A stretch of DNA of 42,627 bases from Vicinamibacteria bacterium (GTDB taxonomy: Bacteria; Acidobacteriota; Vicinamibacteria; Fen-336): NCBI GenBank assembly GCA_023701125.1, contig JAMPXO010000032.1, positions 1 to 42,627 on the forward strand, in the 5' to 3' direction. A program made the position numbers and the translations under genes. The notes beneath the pieces are model-generated. The model was not told the origin of the DNA. It saw only the letters and a program-made list of their open reading frames with translations, and ran no database searches. This document shows, one piece after another, positions 30,621-39,145 of the stretch (within the stretch, counting starts at the first letter, position 1; the number at the start of each line of letters is the position of its first letter).

Positions 30621-33355
30621 GCGGTCCCGCCCACCGGCTCGGCGGCCGGCCGCGACATCAGCGACAGCGCGCGCTCCACGACCCGATCGAGGAAGAAGCT
30701 GCGGCCCTCGGCGCGAGCCGCCAGCAGCCGCGGACGCATCGCCTCGAGGCCGAGTTCGCCCACGTGATAGGCGGCCAGGCAGCGCACGGTCTCCGAGTTC
30801 TCCGCGAGCAGCGCCGCCAGCAGCTCTTCGTAACCGGCGGGGCCCGGCGCGAGCAGCGGACCGGCCGGGCCCAGGCGCTGCTCCTCGGGGGCGTCGTCGA
30901 CCAGTGCCAGCAGCGCCTCCTTCACGGGCGAGGGGACCAGGTGCTCGAGCAGCTCGCGGCTGCCCGCGCGCACCTTCGGCAACGTGCTGCCGAGGCCGCG
31001 GTAGATGCGCCGGAAGTCCTCGCCGGCCTGCTGCAGCTGCAGCAGCCGGAACAGCCGCTCGACGGCGTGGGCCTCCTTGTCGCGCAGCAGCTCCACCAGC
31101 AGTCCGTGGCCCGGCATGGCGCGGCGCGGCTGCTCGCGGGCCCCGCGCAGCAGCGTCACTCGCCACGACAGCAGCTTGAGCGCGGCGGCGGCGGTGCGGC
31201 GGGACGCCTCGGCCAGCACCGCGCGGTCGAGCTCGAGGCCGGGATTGTCCGCGGCGAGCCGGTTGAGCCCGCGCAGGATCTTGAAGCGCACCATCCCGTC
31301 CGGCTCGTCGAGCAGGTGGCCGAGCAGGACCCGCGCGGCCGCGCTCGGCTCGAACTGGCTGATCGTGCGCGGCAGGTGACGGCGGATCTCGTGCGGCAGG
31401 GCGTGATCGGCCAACGCGGCGCCGAGAAAGTCCAGGGCGGCCTCGCCCTGGGCCAGCAGCGCCCCGCGAGCGGCAGGCCGCGCCTCGTGCTGGGTCAGCA
31501 GGTGCAGCAGCGGCGGCAGGAACGTGGACGAAGGACAGGCCGCCATCGCGCCGGCCACTTCCACGAGCAACTCGGCATCCGCGCCCTGGGCGAGGGTCAG
31601 CAGCAGCGGCTCGCACGCGGGCGATGGTCGACGCCGCATCGCGCGGGCGAGCGCCAGGCGCGCCGGCCGTCCTCCGTCCTGCATCAGGCCGTCGAGCGTG
31701 GCCTGCGCCTCGTCCGCGACCCAGCCCCCCGCGACCAGGCCGACGATGGCCGTGGCGCGCACGAGCGGGTCGGGGTCGGCCGTCGCCCGCCGCAGCGGCC
31801 CCTCTTCCTGCGACGCCGCACTGCGCGCGCGCAGCGCCGCCGCCCGCACCTCGGGGTCGGGGCTCGAGAGCAGCCGGTCGGCGACCGAGACGAAGTCGCG
31901 GCGCCCGGAGTCGGCGAGCAGGTCGAGCGCCCGCAGCACCACCGTGCGCGACGGGTGGTACAGGATCAACGCCGGGATCACCCGCAGCCGGCCGCTGGCG
32001 GCGAGCAGGTCCATGGCGCCCACGACCTCGGCGTCGTCGCTCGAGTTGAAGGCCGCCACCAGCGCCTCGAGATCCGCTGCGTCCAGCTCCGAGAGCTCTC
32101 GGCGATCGCCCAGCACGCCGCCACGCAGGGCGGTGCGGAACAGCTCCAGGTAGTGCTGGCGCAGGTCGGAGGCGAGCGCGATCCACAGCAGGCACAGCGC
32201 CGCCGTCGCCCCGGCCAGCGCGACGTCGCCGCGGCCGAGCACGACCTCGGAGAGGATCGCCAGCGAGGCCAGGGCCTGGCCGCCGCGCTGCCCGACGACG
32301 TCGACCAGCGGCTTGACGCGGCCGCGCAGCGCATCGGGCAGCGGCATCGCCAGCAGCTCGCTGGTGGTGCGATGCAGGGAGTGGCGCAGCGTCCCGTCCG
32401 CGCCCTTCAGCAGCAATGCCGCCACGACCCCGCCGCCGAGGGCCAGGCCCGTGGCGCCGAGCCCCACCAGCGCGGGCAGCACCCACAGCGCGCGGTGCAG
32501 GCCCATCACCCGCATCAGCGGCCCCAGCAGCAGCAGCTGGGTCGCGAAGGCGAGGCCATTGAGCAGCACGTAGAAGCTGGCGAAGAACTCCGGCAGTTGC
32601 GCCGCCGGGACCTCGCGCGCCACCGTGCTCTTGAACACGTAGTCGGCCAGGGTCAGCGCGATCGTGGACACCAGCGTCAGCCCGAGCAGGCCGCGCACGT
32701 AGGGCTCGCGCCGCAGCAACTGCAGCGCCTGCGCGGGATGCGTCAGCGGTGGCCCCGCCGCGCCGCGCCCCGACTCGGGCCGGCGCAGCAGCAGGGCGGG
32801 CCCGAGCGCCGTGACCAGCAGCACGAGCGCGGCCGCCAGCACCAGCTGCGGCGCCTCGGCCCGGCCGGCCACCACCCGCGCCAGCGTCGCGCCGCAGACC
32901 GCGCCGAGCAGGCTGCCCATGCCGATCAGGCGATACAGCCGCTTGGCCTGGGTGACGGTGTACAACTCGCCGAGGATCAGCCAGAACTCCAGCGCCGCCA
33001 GCGTGCCGACGATCCCGGTCCAGACGTAGAGCGCGCGCAGCACCCACGTCTGCTGCCAGCCGCCCAGCAGCCAGAAGCCGAAGGTGACGGCGGCGCAGCC
33101 GACGAGCAGCGCCGAGAGCGTGCGTCCCGCGCGCAGGCCGGGCAGCCGCCCCTGGACCTGCGAGAGCCCGACGGCGACCCCCGCCATCGCCAGGTAGACC
33201 CATGGCAACTGCGAGGCCGGCAACCGGGCGAGGAACAACGCGTCGCGCGCCGTCTCGAGCAGCGTGTGCGCAGCGAGGATGCCGAACAGGGCGCAGAAGG
33301 CCGCCGCGGCGCCCCGGCGTTCTTCGGGGCGCACGTCGGAAGGCGACAGGCTCAC
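30617..33355 (-). CDS. nucleotide-transporter-like (ATP/ADP carrier/MFS) protein fused to HEAT repeats
   Basis: A 912-residue protein. Residues about 15-430 hold ten to twelve membrane helices with features of the NTT/AAA-type carriers and MFS-like relatives (ILAAHTLLETARDALFLARLP near the start, LADYVFKSTVAREV in the middle, HRTTSELLAMPLPDALRGRVKPLVDVVGQRGG later). The second half (about 440-900) is a series of helical HEAT-type repeats, for example SSPDPEVRAAALRARSAA and ADPDPLVRATAIVGLVAG, in the cytoplasm. The GTG at 33355 overlaps the stop of the ferritin-like gene. Nucleotide transport is a guess: free-living bacteria have related proteins whose substrates are not known. The next gene encodes cNMP-like domains. 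Confidence 0.75.
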   Translation of the reverse strand: MSLSPSDVRPEERRGAAAAFCALFGILAAHTLLETARDALFLARLPASQLPWVYLAMAGVAVGLSQVQGRLPGLRAGRTLSALLVGCAAVTFGFWLLGGWQQTWVLRALYVWTGIVGTLAALEFWLILGELYTVTQAKRLYRLIGMGSLLGAVCGATLARVVAGRAEAPQLVLAAALVLLVTALGPALLLRRPESGRGAAGPPLTHPAQALQLLRREPYVRGLLGLTLVSTIALTLADYVFKSTVAREVPAAQLPEFFASFYVLLNGLAFATQLLLLGPLMRVMGLHRALWVLPALVGLGATGLALGGGVVAALLLKGADGTLRHSLHRTTSELLAMPLPDALRGRVKPLVDVVGQRGGQALASLAILSEVVLGRGDVALAGATAALCLLWIALASDLRQHYLELFRTALRGGVLGDRRELSELDAADLEALVAAFNSSDDAEVVGAMDLLAASGRLRVIPALILYHPSRTVVLRALDLLADSGRRDFVSVADRLLSSPDPEVRAAALRARSAASQEEGPLRRATADPDPLVRATAIVGLVAGGWVADEAQATLDGLMQDGGRPARLALARAMRRRPSPACEPLLLTLAQGADAELLVEVAGAMAACPSSTFLPPLLHLLTQHEARPAARGALLAQGEAALDFLGAALADHALPHEIRRHLPRTISQFEPSAAARVLLGHLLDEPDGMVRFKILRGLNRLAADNPGLELDRAVLAEASRRTAAAALKLLSWRVTLLRGAREQPRRAMPGHGLLVELLRDKEAHAVERLFRLLQLQQAGEDFRRIYRGLGSTLPKVRAGSRELLEHLVPSPVKEALLALVDDAPEEQRLGPAGPLLAPGPAGYEELLAALLAENSETVRCLAAYHVGELGLEAMRPRLLAARAEGRSFFLDRVVERALSLMSRPAAEPVGGTA

Positions 33356-33774
33356 GCTCGGTCCGGGCCCCCGTCGGCGAGAGCCCGCTCCAGGCGTGCG
33401 CACAGCGCGGTTTCAGCCCGCGCCAGGCGCTCGAAGAGCGCGGCTGCAGGCGCGTCGCCGGCGTCGCGCGCGGCCCGGGCCAGGTCTGGATAGAGGCGGT
33501 CTGCCTCCTCGCGTTGCACCGCCAGCGCCTGGCGCAATTCGTCCACGGGTGACCCCGCACCGGCCGTGGTGCGCAGGAGATCCAGCAGTTCGACGGCGTG
33601 CGCCGCCTGGGCCAGCGCCGTCTCGCGGCTCAACGCTCCCAGCTCGGCGTGGCCGGCCGCCTCGAGGCCCGCGGCGACGTGAAGCAAACGCCGGTGGGCC
33701 TCGCACTCGCGGCGCAGGGCGTCCTCGAGCGAGGCGCGCAGCGGGCCCGCGACCGTCGGCTCGGAGGCGCTCAT
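33352..33774 (-). CDS. rubrerythrin/ferritin-like helical protein, metal ligands partly lost
   Basis: A 140-residue all-helical protein. Two similar halves (LEDALRRECEAHRRLLHVAA; LYPDLARAARDAGDAPAAALFERLARAE) fit the duplicated helix pairs of rubrerythrin-like four-helix bundles, including the DLARAARDAGD...AALFERLARAE pattern. The ExxH iron-ligand motifs are incomplete: AETALC has no His in the second half and LAQAAHA no Glu in the first. It therefore may not bind a di-iron centre. No rubredoxin tail is present. It is the first gene of the operon with the transporter-HEAT and cNMP-type genes, linked by GTGA overlaps. The ferritin-like assignment is tentative. Confidence 0.5.
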   Translation of the reverse strand: MSASEPTVAGPLRASLEDALRRECEAHRRLLHVAAGLEAAGHAELGALSRETALAQAAHAVELLDLLRTTAGAGSPVDELRQALAVQREEADRLYPDLARAARDAGDAPAAALFERLARAETALCARLERALADGGPDRA

Positions 33775-33783
33775 GACCCGGCT

Positions 33784-33789
33784 ATTCTG
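33784..33789 (-). promoter_or_regulatory. -10 box of the ferritin-like/transporter operon
   Basis: CAGAAT on the minus strand (4 of 6), nine bases before the ATG at 33774. No -35 is recognised. Confidence 0.25.
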
Positions 33790-33828
33790 CCCGAGCCCGC
33801 CCGCGAACGTGCCAGTGCCGGACCGGGC

Positions 33829-33834
33829 GATACT
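33829..33834 (+). promoter_or_regulatory. -10 box of the receiver-like/5'-nucleotidase operon
   Basis: GATACT (4 of 6), eight bases before the ATG at 33843. No -35 and no Shine-Dalgarno are recognised. Confidence 0.25.
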
Positions 33835-33842
33835 GCCCCCGC

Positions 33843-34214
33843 ATGAACGTGGTGCTTCTCGTCCAGGACCTGATGTTCAAGAGCCGGATCGGCGAGGCCG
33901 CCCGCGCGGCGGGAATCGCCGTCCACGCCGCGCCCCGCGGACGCCTCGTCGACACCTGCCGCGAGAGCGGAGCCCGACTGGTGATCGCCGACCTCGACGA
34001 CCGCGGGCGCGACGCGCTGCCCGAGCTGGCCGCGCTGCGGGCAGAGCCTGCGCTCGCCTCCGTGCGCGTGGTCGGATTCCTCAGCCACGTCGACGCGGCG
34101 CGCGCGGTGGCCGCTCGCGAGGCGGGCCTCGAGCGGGTGATGGCGCGCAGTGCGTTCGTGAAGGAACTGCCCGCGCTGCTGGCCGCGGTCGCCGACGGCG
34201 AGGTGCGCTCGTGA
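33843..34214 (+). CDS. small stand-alone receiver-like protein (degenerate)
   Basis: A 123-residue protein with the alternating strand/helix pattern of a response-regulator receiver: VVLLVQDLMFKSRI, LVIADLDD (position of the phospho-Asp, about residue 49-52), VRVVGFLSHVD and a last helix. The N-terminal acidic pair is reduced to one Asp (VQD) and the conserved Lys is Arg (MARSAFV), so phosphotransfer is doubtful. The stop overlaps the 5'-nucleotidase start (GTGA). Nothing else in the operon suggests a cognate kinase. It may be a structural or allosteric partner. Confidence 0.6.
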   Translation: MNVVLLVQDLMFKSRIGEAARAAGIAVHAAPRGRLVDTCRESGARLVIADLDDRGRDALPELAALRAEPALASVRVVGFLSHVDAARAVAAREAGLERVMARSAFVKELPALLAAVADGEVRS

Positions 34215-35707
34215 CCGCCGGCGTGCTGGCCCTGCTGCTCGCGAGCGCCGCGGCGACGCCCACCGAGATCACGCTGCTGGCGTTCTCCGACTACCACTCG
34301 CACGCGGTGCCGTTCTACTCCGAGGGCCAGCCCGGCCAGGGCGGGCTCGCCCGCGCGGTCGCCTACCTCAAGCAGGCCCGCACCGCACCGAACACGGTCG
34401 TGGTCTCGGGCGGCGACATGATGAACCTCGGCACGCCCACCTGGAGCGACGAGTACCGCTGCCGCGACTGGGCCTTCTTCGACGGCCTGGTCGACGCGAT
34501 GTCGCTCGGCAATCACGAGTACGACTACGGGGCCGACGCGTTCGACGCCTGCCGCGCTTCCGTCTCGTTCCCCGTGCTGGCGGCCAACCTGGTCGGCGCC
34601 GACGGGCGCCCGTTGCTGACCCATGCCGGCAAGCCCTACCTCGTGAAAGCAGTGGCGGGGCGCAAGCTGGGCCTGATCGCCGTCGCCGGCCCGGACTTCG
34701 CCCGGCTCGTGAAGAAGGAGTGGCTGCCAGCCGGGGCGCGCTTCACGGACCCGGTGGCGACGGTGCGCGAGCTGGTCGGCCGCCTGCGCCGCGACGAGAA
34801 GGTCGACGCCGTGATCGTGATCGGCCATCAACACCGCGAGGACGACTTCGCGCTGGCCCGCGCCGTCAGCGGCATCGACCTCGTGCTCGGCACCCACTCC
34901 CATTACAAGGGCGAGTTGCAGGTGATCCCCGGCACCCCCACGTGGTACGTCTCGCCGTACCAGTACCTCACCTATCTCTCGCGGGTCGTGCTCCGCTTCG
35001 ATGGCGCGCGGCTCGCGCAGGTCACGGGTGGCCTGGTCCGCCTCGACGCTTCGCTGCCCGAGGATGGGAAGGTGGCGGCAGAGGTCGCGCGCTGGCAGGC
35101 CGAGCTCGAGCACAAGCGGCCCGAGCGCTTCACCGTCGTCGGCCGCGCCGCCGTCGCGTTGACGGACGACGGCGCGCAGTCGGGCGAATCGGTGATCGGC
35201 AACTGGGCGACCGAGGTGCTGCGGCGAGCCGCGGGCGCGCACGTGTTCTTCAACACCGCGTCGAGCTTCCGCGGCACGATCCCGCCGGGCGACGTCACGG
35301 TCGAGGCCTTCTTCCGCGCGATCCCGTACAAGAACCGAATCGCGACCGCCGAGCTGACGGGAACACAACTGCTGGCGCTGCTGCAGGCGTCGATCGCCCG
35401 CCGCGGCTCGGACGGCTTCAGCCAGCAGACCGGCCTGCGCTACCGGCTGCACGAGGGCCGCCCCGTCCAGGTCGAGGTGCTGGCCGACCCCGCGCGGCGG
35501 GAGGCCGGGTTCCTGCCGCTCGACCCGGCCGCCCGCTACCAGGTCGGCACCAGCGACTTCCAGGCCCGGTTGGCGAGTGGCTACCGCGAGCTCTTCGCCA
35601 CCAACCCCTCGCTCGTCGTCACCGAGACGGACGTGCATGCCGTGCTGCTCGACGACCTGCGCACCGGCGCGGCATCGGCACTCGACGGCCGCGACGGCGG
35701 TCGCTAG
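34211..35707 (+). CDS. secreted 5'-nucleotidase / UshA-like metallophosphoesterase
   Basis: A 498-residue protein with a short signal peptide (AGVLALLLASAAATP). The two-metal site is complete: DYHSH (D and H), SGGDMMNLG, SLGNHEYDYG (N and H), VIGHQHRED and LGTHSHYKGE. Residues about 320-480 form the 5'-nucleotidase C-terminal domain (FFNTASSFRGTIPPGDVTVEAFF, then FSQQTGLRYR). Such enzymes release phosphate from extracellular nucleotides or cyclic nucleotides. The GTG start overlaps the receiver-like gene. It is convergent with the sulfurtransferase gene, 13 bases apart. The precise substrate is not readable. Confidence 0.88.
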   Translation: MTAGVLALLLASAAATPTEITLLAFSDYHSHAVPFYSEGQPGQGGLARAVAYLKQARTAPNTVVVSGGDMMNLGTPTWSDEYRCRDWAFFDGLVDAMSLGNHEYDYGADAFDACRASVSFPVLAANLVGADGRPLLTHAGKPYLVKAVAGRKLGLIAVAGPDFARLVKKEWLPAGARFTDPVATVRELVGRLRRDEKVDAVIVIGHQHREDDFALARAVSGIDLVLGTHSHYKGELQVIPGTPTWYVSPYQYLTYLSRVVLRFDGARLAQVTGGLVRLDASLPEDGKVAAEVARWQAELEHKRPERFTVVGRAAVALTDDGAQSGESVIGNWATEVLRRAAGAHVFFNTASSFRGTIPPGDVTVEAFFRAIPYKNRIATAELTGTQLLALLQASIARRGSDGFSQQTGLRYRLHEGRPVQVEVLADPARREAGFLPLDPAARYQVGTSDFQARLASGYRELFATNPSLVVTETDVHAVLLDDLRTGAASALDGRDGGR

Positions 35708-35720
35708 AAGACGGGCGCGG

Positions 35721-36575
35721 TCACTCGCCCGTCGCCACGGGCAGGGCCGGATCCGAGCTCCACTCGCTCCACGAACCCGCGTAGAGCCGGCCGCTCAGCC
35801 CCGCGAGCTCGAGGGCGAGCAGGTCGTGGCAGGCGTTGACCCCCGAGCCGCAGTAGACGACGGGCGGCTCGCGGTCGGCGCCGAGCGCTTCGTAGCGGGC
35901 GCGCAGCTCGGTGGGGGTGCGGAAGACCGGCAGCGGTCCCGCCGTCAGGTTGCCCACGAACGGCGCGCTCTTCGCGCCGGGAACGTGGCCGGCGCGGGGG
36001 TCGATCGGTTCGACCTCGCCGCGGAAGCGCTCCGCGGCGCGCGCGTCGAGCACCAGCGCCGGCGGCCGCGCGAGCAGCTCGGCCTTGTCGACCACGAAGG
36101 CGGGGTCGAAGCGCGGCGTGAAGTCGGTCGGCGGGATCGCGGGTACTGCCGTCTCCAGCGAGCGCCCCTCGGCCAGCCACTTGCCCAGGCCGCCGTCGAG
36201 CACGGCGACGCGGCCGTGGCCGTGGGCCCGCAGCAGGTACCACAGGCGGGCTGCCGTCGCCCCGGCAGCGTCGTCGTAGGCGACGACCTCGGTCTCGCCG
36301 TCGATGCCGAGCTGGCCCATCGCCCGCGCGAAGTGCGCGGGCGCCGGCCAGGGGTGGCGGCCGAGCGGACCGCCGCGGCGGCCGCCCGGTCCCGCGAGGT
36401 CGTGCTCGAGGTCGCAGAACGCGGCGCCGGGCACGTGCCCGGCGTCGTATGCCTCCCGCCCGCGGCGCGCGGGATCGAGGTACCAGCGCACGTCGACGAC
36501 CCGCAGCCGTGGCGAGCCGAGGCGGGCGGCGAGGGCGCCGGTCGAGACGAGCGGAGGCCCGACCGGCGCGCTCAT
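35721..36575 (-). CDS. thiosulfate/3-mercaptopyruvate sulfurtransferase
   Basis: A 284-residue protein of two rhodanese domains. The N-terminal domain (VSTGALAARLGSPRLRVVDVRWYLDP, GHVPGAAFCDLEHDL) is the inactive one; the C-terminal domain holds the active Cys in VVYCGSGVNACHDLL, with the preceding GHVPGAKSAPF. The loop CGSGVNA is close to the CGSGVTA of SseA-type enzymes, so 3-mercaptopyruvate is the more likely donor than thiosulfate. The ATG at 36575 is used. It lies just downstream of the DUF4412-like gene, four bases away, on the same strand. With the cysteine dioxygenase and MoeB-rhodanese genes it adds to the sulfur chemistry in the window, but it is not in their operon. Confidence 0.88.
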   Translation of the reverse strand: MSAPVGPPLVSTGALAARLGSPRLRVVDVRWYLDPARRGREAYDAGHVPGAAFCDLEHDLAGPGGRRGGPLGRHPWPAPAHFARAMGQLGIDGETEVVAYDDAAGATAARLWYLLRAHGHGRVAVLDGGLGKWLAEGRSLETAVPAIPPTDFTPRFDPAFVVDKAELLARPPALVLDARAAERFRGEVEPIDPRAGHVPGAKSAPFVGNLTAGPLPVFRTPTELRARYEALGADREPPVVYCGSGVNACHDLLALELAGLSGRLYAGSWSEWSSDPALPVATGE

Positions 36576-36579
36576 CTGG

Positions 36580-37344
36580 CTACTGCCCGAGGTCCTTGGC
36601 CAGCTTCTTGAGCGGGCTTTCGACCTTCTTGTAACCGGTCGGAGCAGCGAACGCCGAGGCCGGGATCGCGCCCTCCTTGACCTCGGTCGCCTCGCTGGCG
36701 ACGGTCGACTTGCGGCCCATCATCTCGATCGTCGTCGTCTCGGCCAGCGCCAGGCCCTCGATCTTCGCCAGTTCCTCGAACCCCTTGGCGTAGCGCTGCA
36801 TCATCGGGTTCGCGAACGCGAACGCCTGGCGCGCCGCCTGGGTGCCGGCGGGCGGCTTGAGCGCGGTCGTCGCCCACATCTCGATCGACATCGCCTCGCC
36901 CATCGTCACCACGTACTTCGTGCAGTCGTAGCCGGCGATCTTGCGGGTCTCGGCGGTCTTCACGACCTTCGCGGCCGGCAGCGGGCCGCCCATGCCGGGC
37001 AGCTTCTTGAGCATCTGCTCCATCATCGGGTTGCCCTTGGCCTGCTCGAGCTGCTTCTCGACCTCGGCCATCTTCTTCGCCATCGCGTCGGCGGCGGCCT
37101 TCATGTCCTCGGCCGTGGCTTCCCAGTACTGCTTCTTGCCGTGCTCGACGACCGTCAGCTTGCCGCTCGCGTACTCGAAGATCGACTCCGTCTGCGCGTC
37201 GGCGTGCTTGAACGCGGAGTTCCCGTACCAGGCGGTGCTGCTCGTACCGCCGCCGCCCGTCTGCTTCTGCGTGATCGTCAACTCGCCCGCCAGCGCGGGC
37301 AGCGTCGCCAGCGCGGCGACGGCAAACAGCCTGAAGGTCTTCAA
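36580..37344 (-). CDS. secreted DUF4412-like protein
   Basis: A 254-residue protein with a signal peptide (KTFRLFAVAALATLPALAG). The body resembles DUF4412/LolA-type beta proteins: ELTITQKQTGG at the start, SIFEYASGKLTVVEHGKKQYWEA, then ETRKIAGYDCTKYVV and SIEMWATTALKPP. A helical Met/Lys-rich insert lies at about 80-115. The start is a TTG at 37344, with GGAGG five bases upstream. No catalytic residues are seen. It probably acts in the periplasm. Function unknown. Confidence 0.7.
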   Translation of the reverse strand: MKTFRLFAVAALATLPALAGELTITQKQTGGGGTSSTAWYGNSAFKHADAQTESIFEYASGKLTVVEHGKKQYWEATAEDMKAAADAMAKKMAEVEKQLEQAKGNPMMEQMLKKLPGMGGPLPAAKVVKTAETRKIAGYDCTKYVVTMGEAMSIEMWATTALKPPAGTQAARQAFAFANPMMQRYAKGFEELAKIEGLALAETTTIEMMGRKSTVASEATEVKEGAIPASAFAAPTGYKKVESPLKKLAKDLGQ

Positions 37345-37378
37345 GAGGGCTCCTCCATCGAATCGAATGCGGGAACGG

Positions 37379-37756
37379 CTATCGGGTGCGGCGCTCGCCG
37401 CTCCGGCTGGGTCGCTTGCGCAACAGCGCGGCGACTCCCCGGTGGCGGCGCGCCAGGGCGCGCAGGAACTGTTCCGGCTCGACGCGGCCCTCGCGCAGGA
37501 ACGCGCCCACCTCGCGCGCGTACTGCTCGACCACGTCCGGCGCGTTCGAGGCCTGCTCGTGCACGACCGTGCGCGAGTGGAGCCGCCCCTGCTCGATCAG
37601 GCGGCGCACGAGCAGCACCCGCGCAGGGCTCCACAGGCGGTGCCCGTTGCGGTCACGGGTCGGCTCCGGGACCCGCTTGTCACGCAGCCAATTGAGCAGG
37701 GTCTGCTTGCTGACCCCGAACTCGCGCGCCGCCTGCAACGTCGTGAGGTATTTCAC
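37379..37756 (-). CDS. MerR-like helix-turn-helix regulator
   Basis: A 125-residue protein. Residues about 1-45 are a MerR/excisionase-type winged helix-turn-helix (YLTTLQAAREFGVSKQTLLN, then the wing with RNGHRLWSP). The C-terminal part is helical and highly charged, with no metal-binding Cys cluster. The GTG at 37756 is chosen because a TTGTCG/GACAAT promoter ends 11 bases upstream; an upstream GTG at 37801 lies inside the promoter. Target genes are unknown. Confidence 0.7.
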   Translation of the reverse strand: MKYLTTLQAAREFGVSKQTLLNWLRDKRVPEPTRDRNGHRLWSPARVLLVRRLIEQGRLHSRTVVHEQASNAPDVVEQYAREVGAFLREGRVEPEQFLRALARRHRGVAALLRKRPSRSGERRTR

Positions 37757-37767
37757 GGTGGAGCCCG

Positions 37768-37797
37768 ATTGTCTCGCGACCACGCGGCCTCCGACAA
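37768..37797 (-). promoter_or_regulatory. sigma70-like promoter of the MerR-like regulator
   Basis: On the minus strand: TTGTCG (37792-37797, 4 of 6), 18-base spacer, GACAAT (37768-37773). The layout is the same as at the wza-like operon (18-base spacer and GACAAT). The predicted leader is about four bases. Confidence 0.45.
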
Positions 37798-37841
37798 GCA
37801 CGCACTGCAGCGACGCGCCGCCCGGGATCAGGCTCGAGGCG

Positions 37842-38657
37842 TCAGCGCGACCACGAGACGCCCAGTCGCCACGTCGTTCCCACCGCCAGGTTGCGCTCGC
37901 GGGCCGTGCCCTCCACGTCGAGTTGCACGGCGAGCCCCGCTCCCAGCTTGACGATCGCCGTCGGGCCGAAGGCCAGGTAGGCCACGCCGTCGCCGAGGCC
38001 GACCGGGCTGCCGAGCGCGACCTCGCGCGGGGCGTCGCTCCACGGCTCGAGACCGCGCAGGTTCCAGGCCAGTACCAGGCGTGGCGTCGCGTTCCAGCCG
38101 ACCTGCGCCCCGTACGTGAAACCGTCGCGCAGGACGTCGCGGTAGCGGTAGCCGAGTTCCGCGAAGCAGTAGACGCGGCCCGCCGCGCTGGTGCTGCCCG
38201 CGGACAACACCGCCTCGCCCTCCCACACGCCGCTGCCCGTCGGCAGCACGCCGCCGGCCAGCGTCTCGTCGCCGGTGGGCGCCTGCACCATCAGACGGCC
38301 GGCGAACACGCCACGACCACGCGTGCCGAGCTGGACTTGCGCGCCGAAGGCGACGTCGCCGGGTGCCCTCTCGCTTCCGAAGTACTCGAGGTCGGAGCGA
38401 CGCACGAGCGGCACGTCGGCCAGCAGCGTCACCCGCTCGTCGAGACCGACGGCCGCGAACACGACCCACTCGTCCTTCACGAACCTGGGGATCGTGACCT
38501 GCGAGCCGTCCGGGTTGGCGAGCGTGTCCGAAACGAGCCGGCCGTAGCCGAGCTTCACGTAGGAGTGCCCGCGCCCGGTCGCCCACGGCCCGGCTGCGGC
38601 CGGGTCGGCCGCGCCGCACAAGGCGAGCACCAGCAGCGCACGCAGGCCGCGCGTCAC
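37842..38657 (-). CDS. outer-membrane beta-barrel-like protein
   Basis: A 271-residue protein with a signal peptide (TRGLRALLVLALCGAADPAAAG). The remainder is a run of amphipathic strands with aromatic belts and Gly/Asp turns (HSYVKLGYGRLVSDTLA, VYCFAELGYRYRDVL, FTYGAQVGWNATPRLVLAW, and the terminal WRLGVSWSR). This alternation and the C-terminal aromatic residue near the end suggest an outer-membrane beta barrel of about 10-12 strands. It might be a transporter or pore-type protein of the MetA-pathway phenol-degradation-like/DUF family; I cannot name it. The GTG start overlaps the DM13 lipoprotein stop, so the two are coupled. Confidence 0.6.
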   Translation of the reverse strand: MTRGLRALLVLALCGAADPAAAGPWATGRGHSYVKLGYGRLVSDTLANPDGSQVTIPRFVKDEWVVFAAVGLDERVTLLADVPLVRRSDLEYFGSERAPGDVAFGAQVQLGTRGRGVFAGRLMVQAPTGDETLAGGVLPTGSGVWEGEAVLSAGSTSAAGRVYCFAELGYRYRDVLRDGFTYGAQVGWNATPRLVLAWNLRGLEPWSDAPREVALGSPVGLGDGVAYLAFGPTAIVKLGAGLAVQLDVEGTARERNLAVGTTWRLGVSWSR

Positions 38658-39145
38658 TGCAGCTCTCCGACGCCGATCGGGATCCGGAACGGGCGACACC
38701 ACAGCACGACGTGCGAGTAGCTCCCGCCCGCGTCGGGCAGGTCGTAGCTCTGCGCGCCGCGGGTCGACTTCATCGCACCCAGGTTCAGGTCGGACGCGCC
38801 CACGGTCTCGGCCTGGCGCGCGAGGTAGACGTCGTTGTTGTCGCTGTCGATCCGGAAGTCGGAGAGCAACTCGAGCCGGTAGCGCCCGCCCTCGCGGACG
38901 ATGCGGGCCGTGCCGCTGGCGGCGTGGCCCGCGGCGCCGCGGATGCGGGCGGTGCGCAGGACCGTCGGCCCGGCGTCGGGAGTCGGCGTCGCGGCAGGCG
39001 TCGGCGTGGCCGCGGCCGTCGGCGAGGGCGAGGGCGACGGTGACGGCGACGCGGCGATCGGAGGTGGGCTCGGGGCCATCGGCGAACTCCCCCCGCAACC
39101 GGCCAGCACGACCACGGCCACGACGACAAGTCCGCGACGGCGCAT
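38654..39145 (-). CDS. DM13-domain lipoprotein
   Basis: A 163-residue protein. A lipoprotein signal (RRRGLVVVAVVVLAGC) places Cys17 as the lipidated residue. A Pro/Ser/Thr/Ala-rich linker spans about 22-60. The last 100 residues look like a DM13 domain (LLSDFRIDSDNNDVYLA, LGAMKSTRGAQSYDLP, YSHVVLWCRPFRIPIG), with a single Cys near the end that is conserved in many DM13 proteins. DM13 is thought to act in electron transfer or redox chemistry at the membrane, from comparisons rather than direct tests. A GGAGGG Shine-Dalgarno precedes the ATG. It is divergent from an ECF sigma factor gene and coupled to the beta-barrel gene. Confidence 0.72.
   Translation of the reverse strand: MRRRGLVVVAVVVLAGCGGSSPMAPSPPPIAASPSPSPSPSPTAAATPTPAATPTPDAGPTVLRTARIRGAAGHAASGTARIVREGGRYRLELLSDFRIDSDNNDVYLARQAETVGASDLNLGAMKSTRGAQSYDLPDAGGSYSHVVLWCRPFRIPIGVGELQ

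Noticed and set aside
30617-33355. ATP/ADP translocase of an intracellular energy parasite
   Set aside because: The window encodes lysine biosynthesis, exopolysaccharide export and large sensory kinases, as in free-living bacteria; the HEAT fusion also differs from the parasite carriers.
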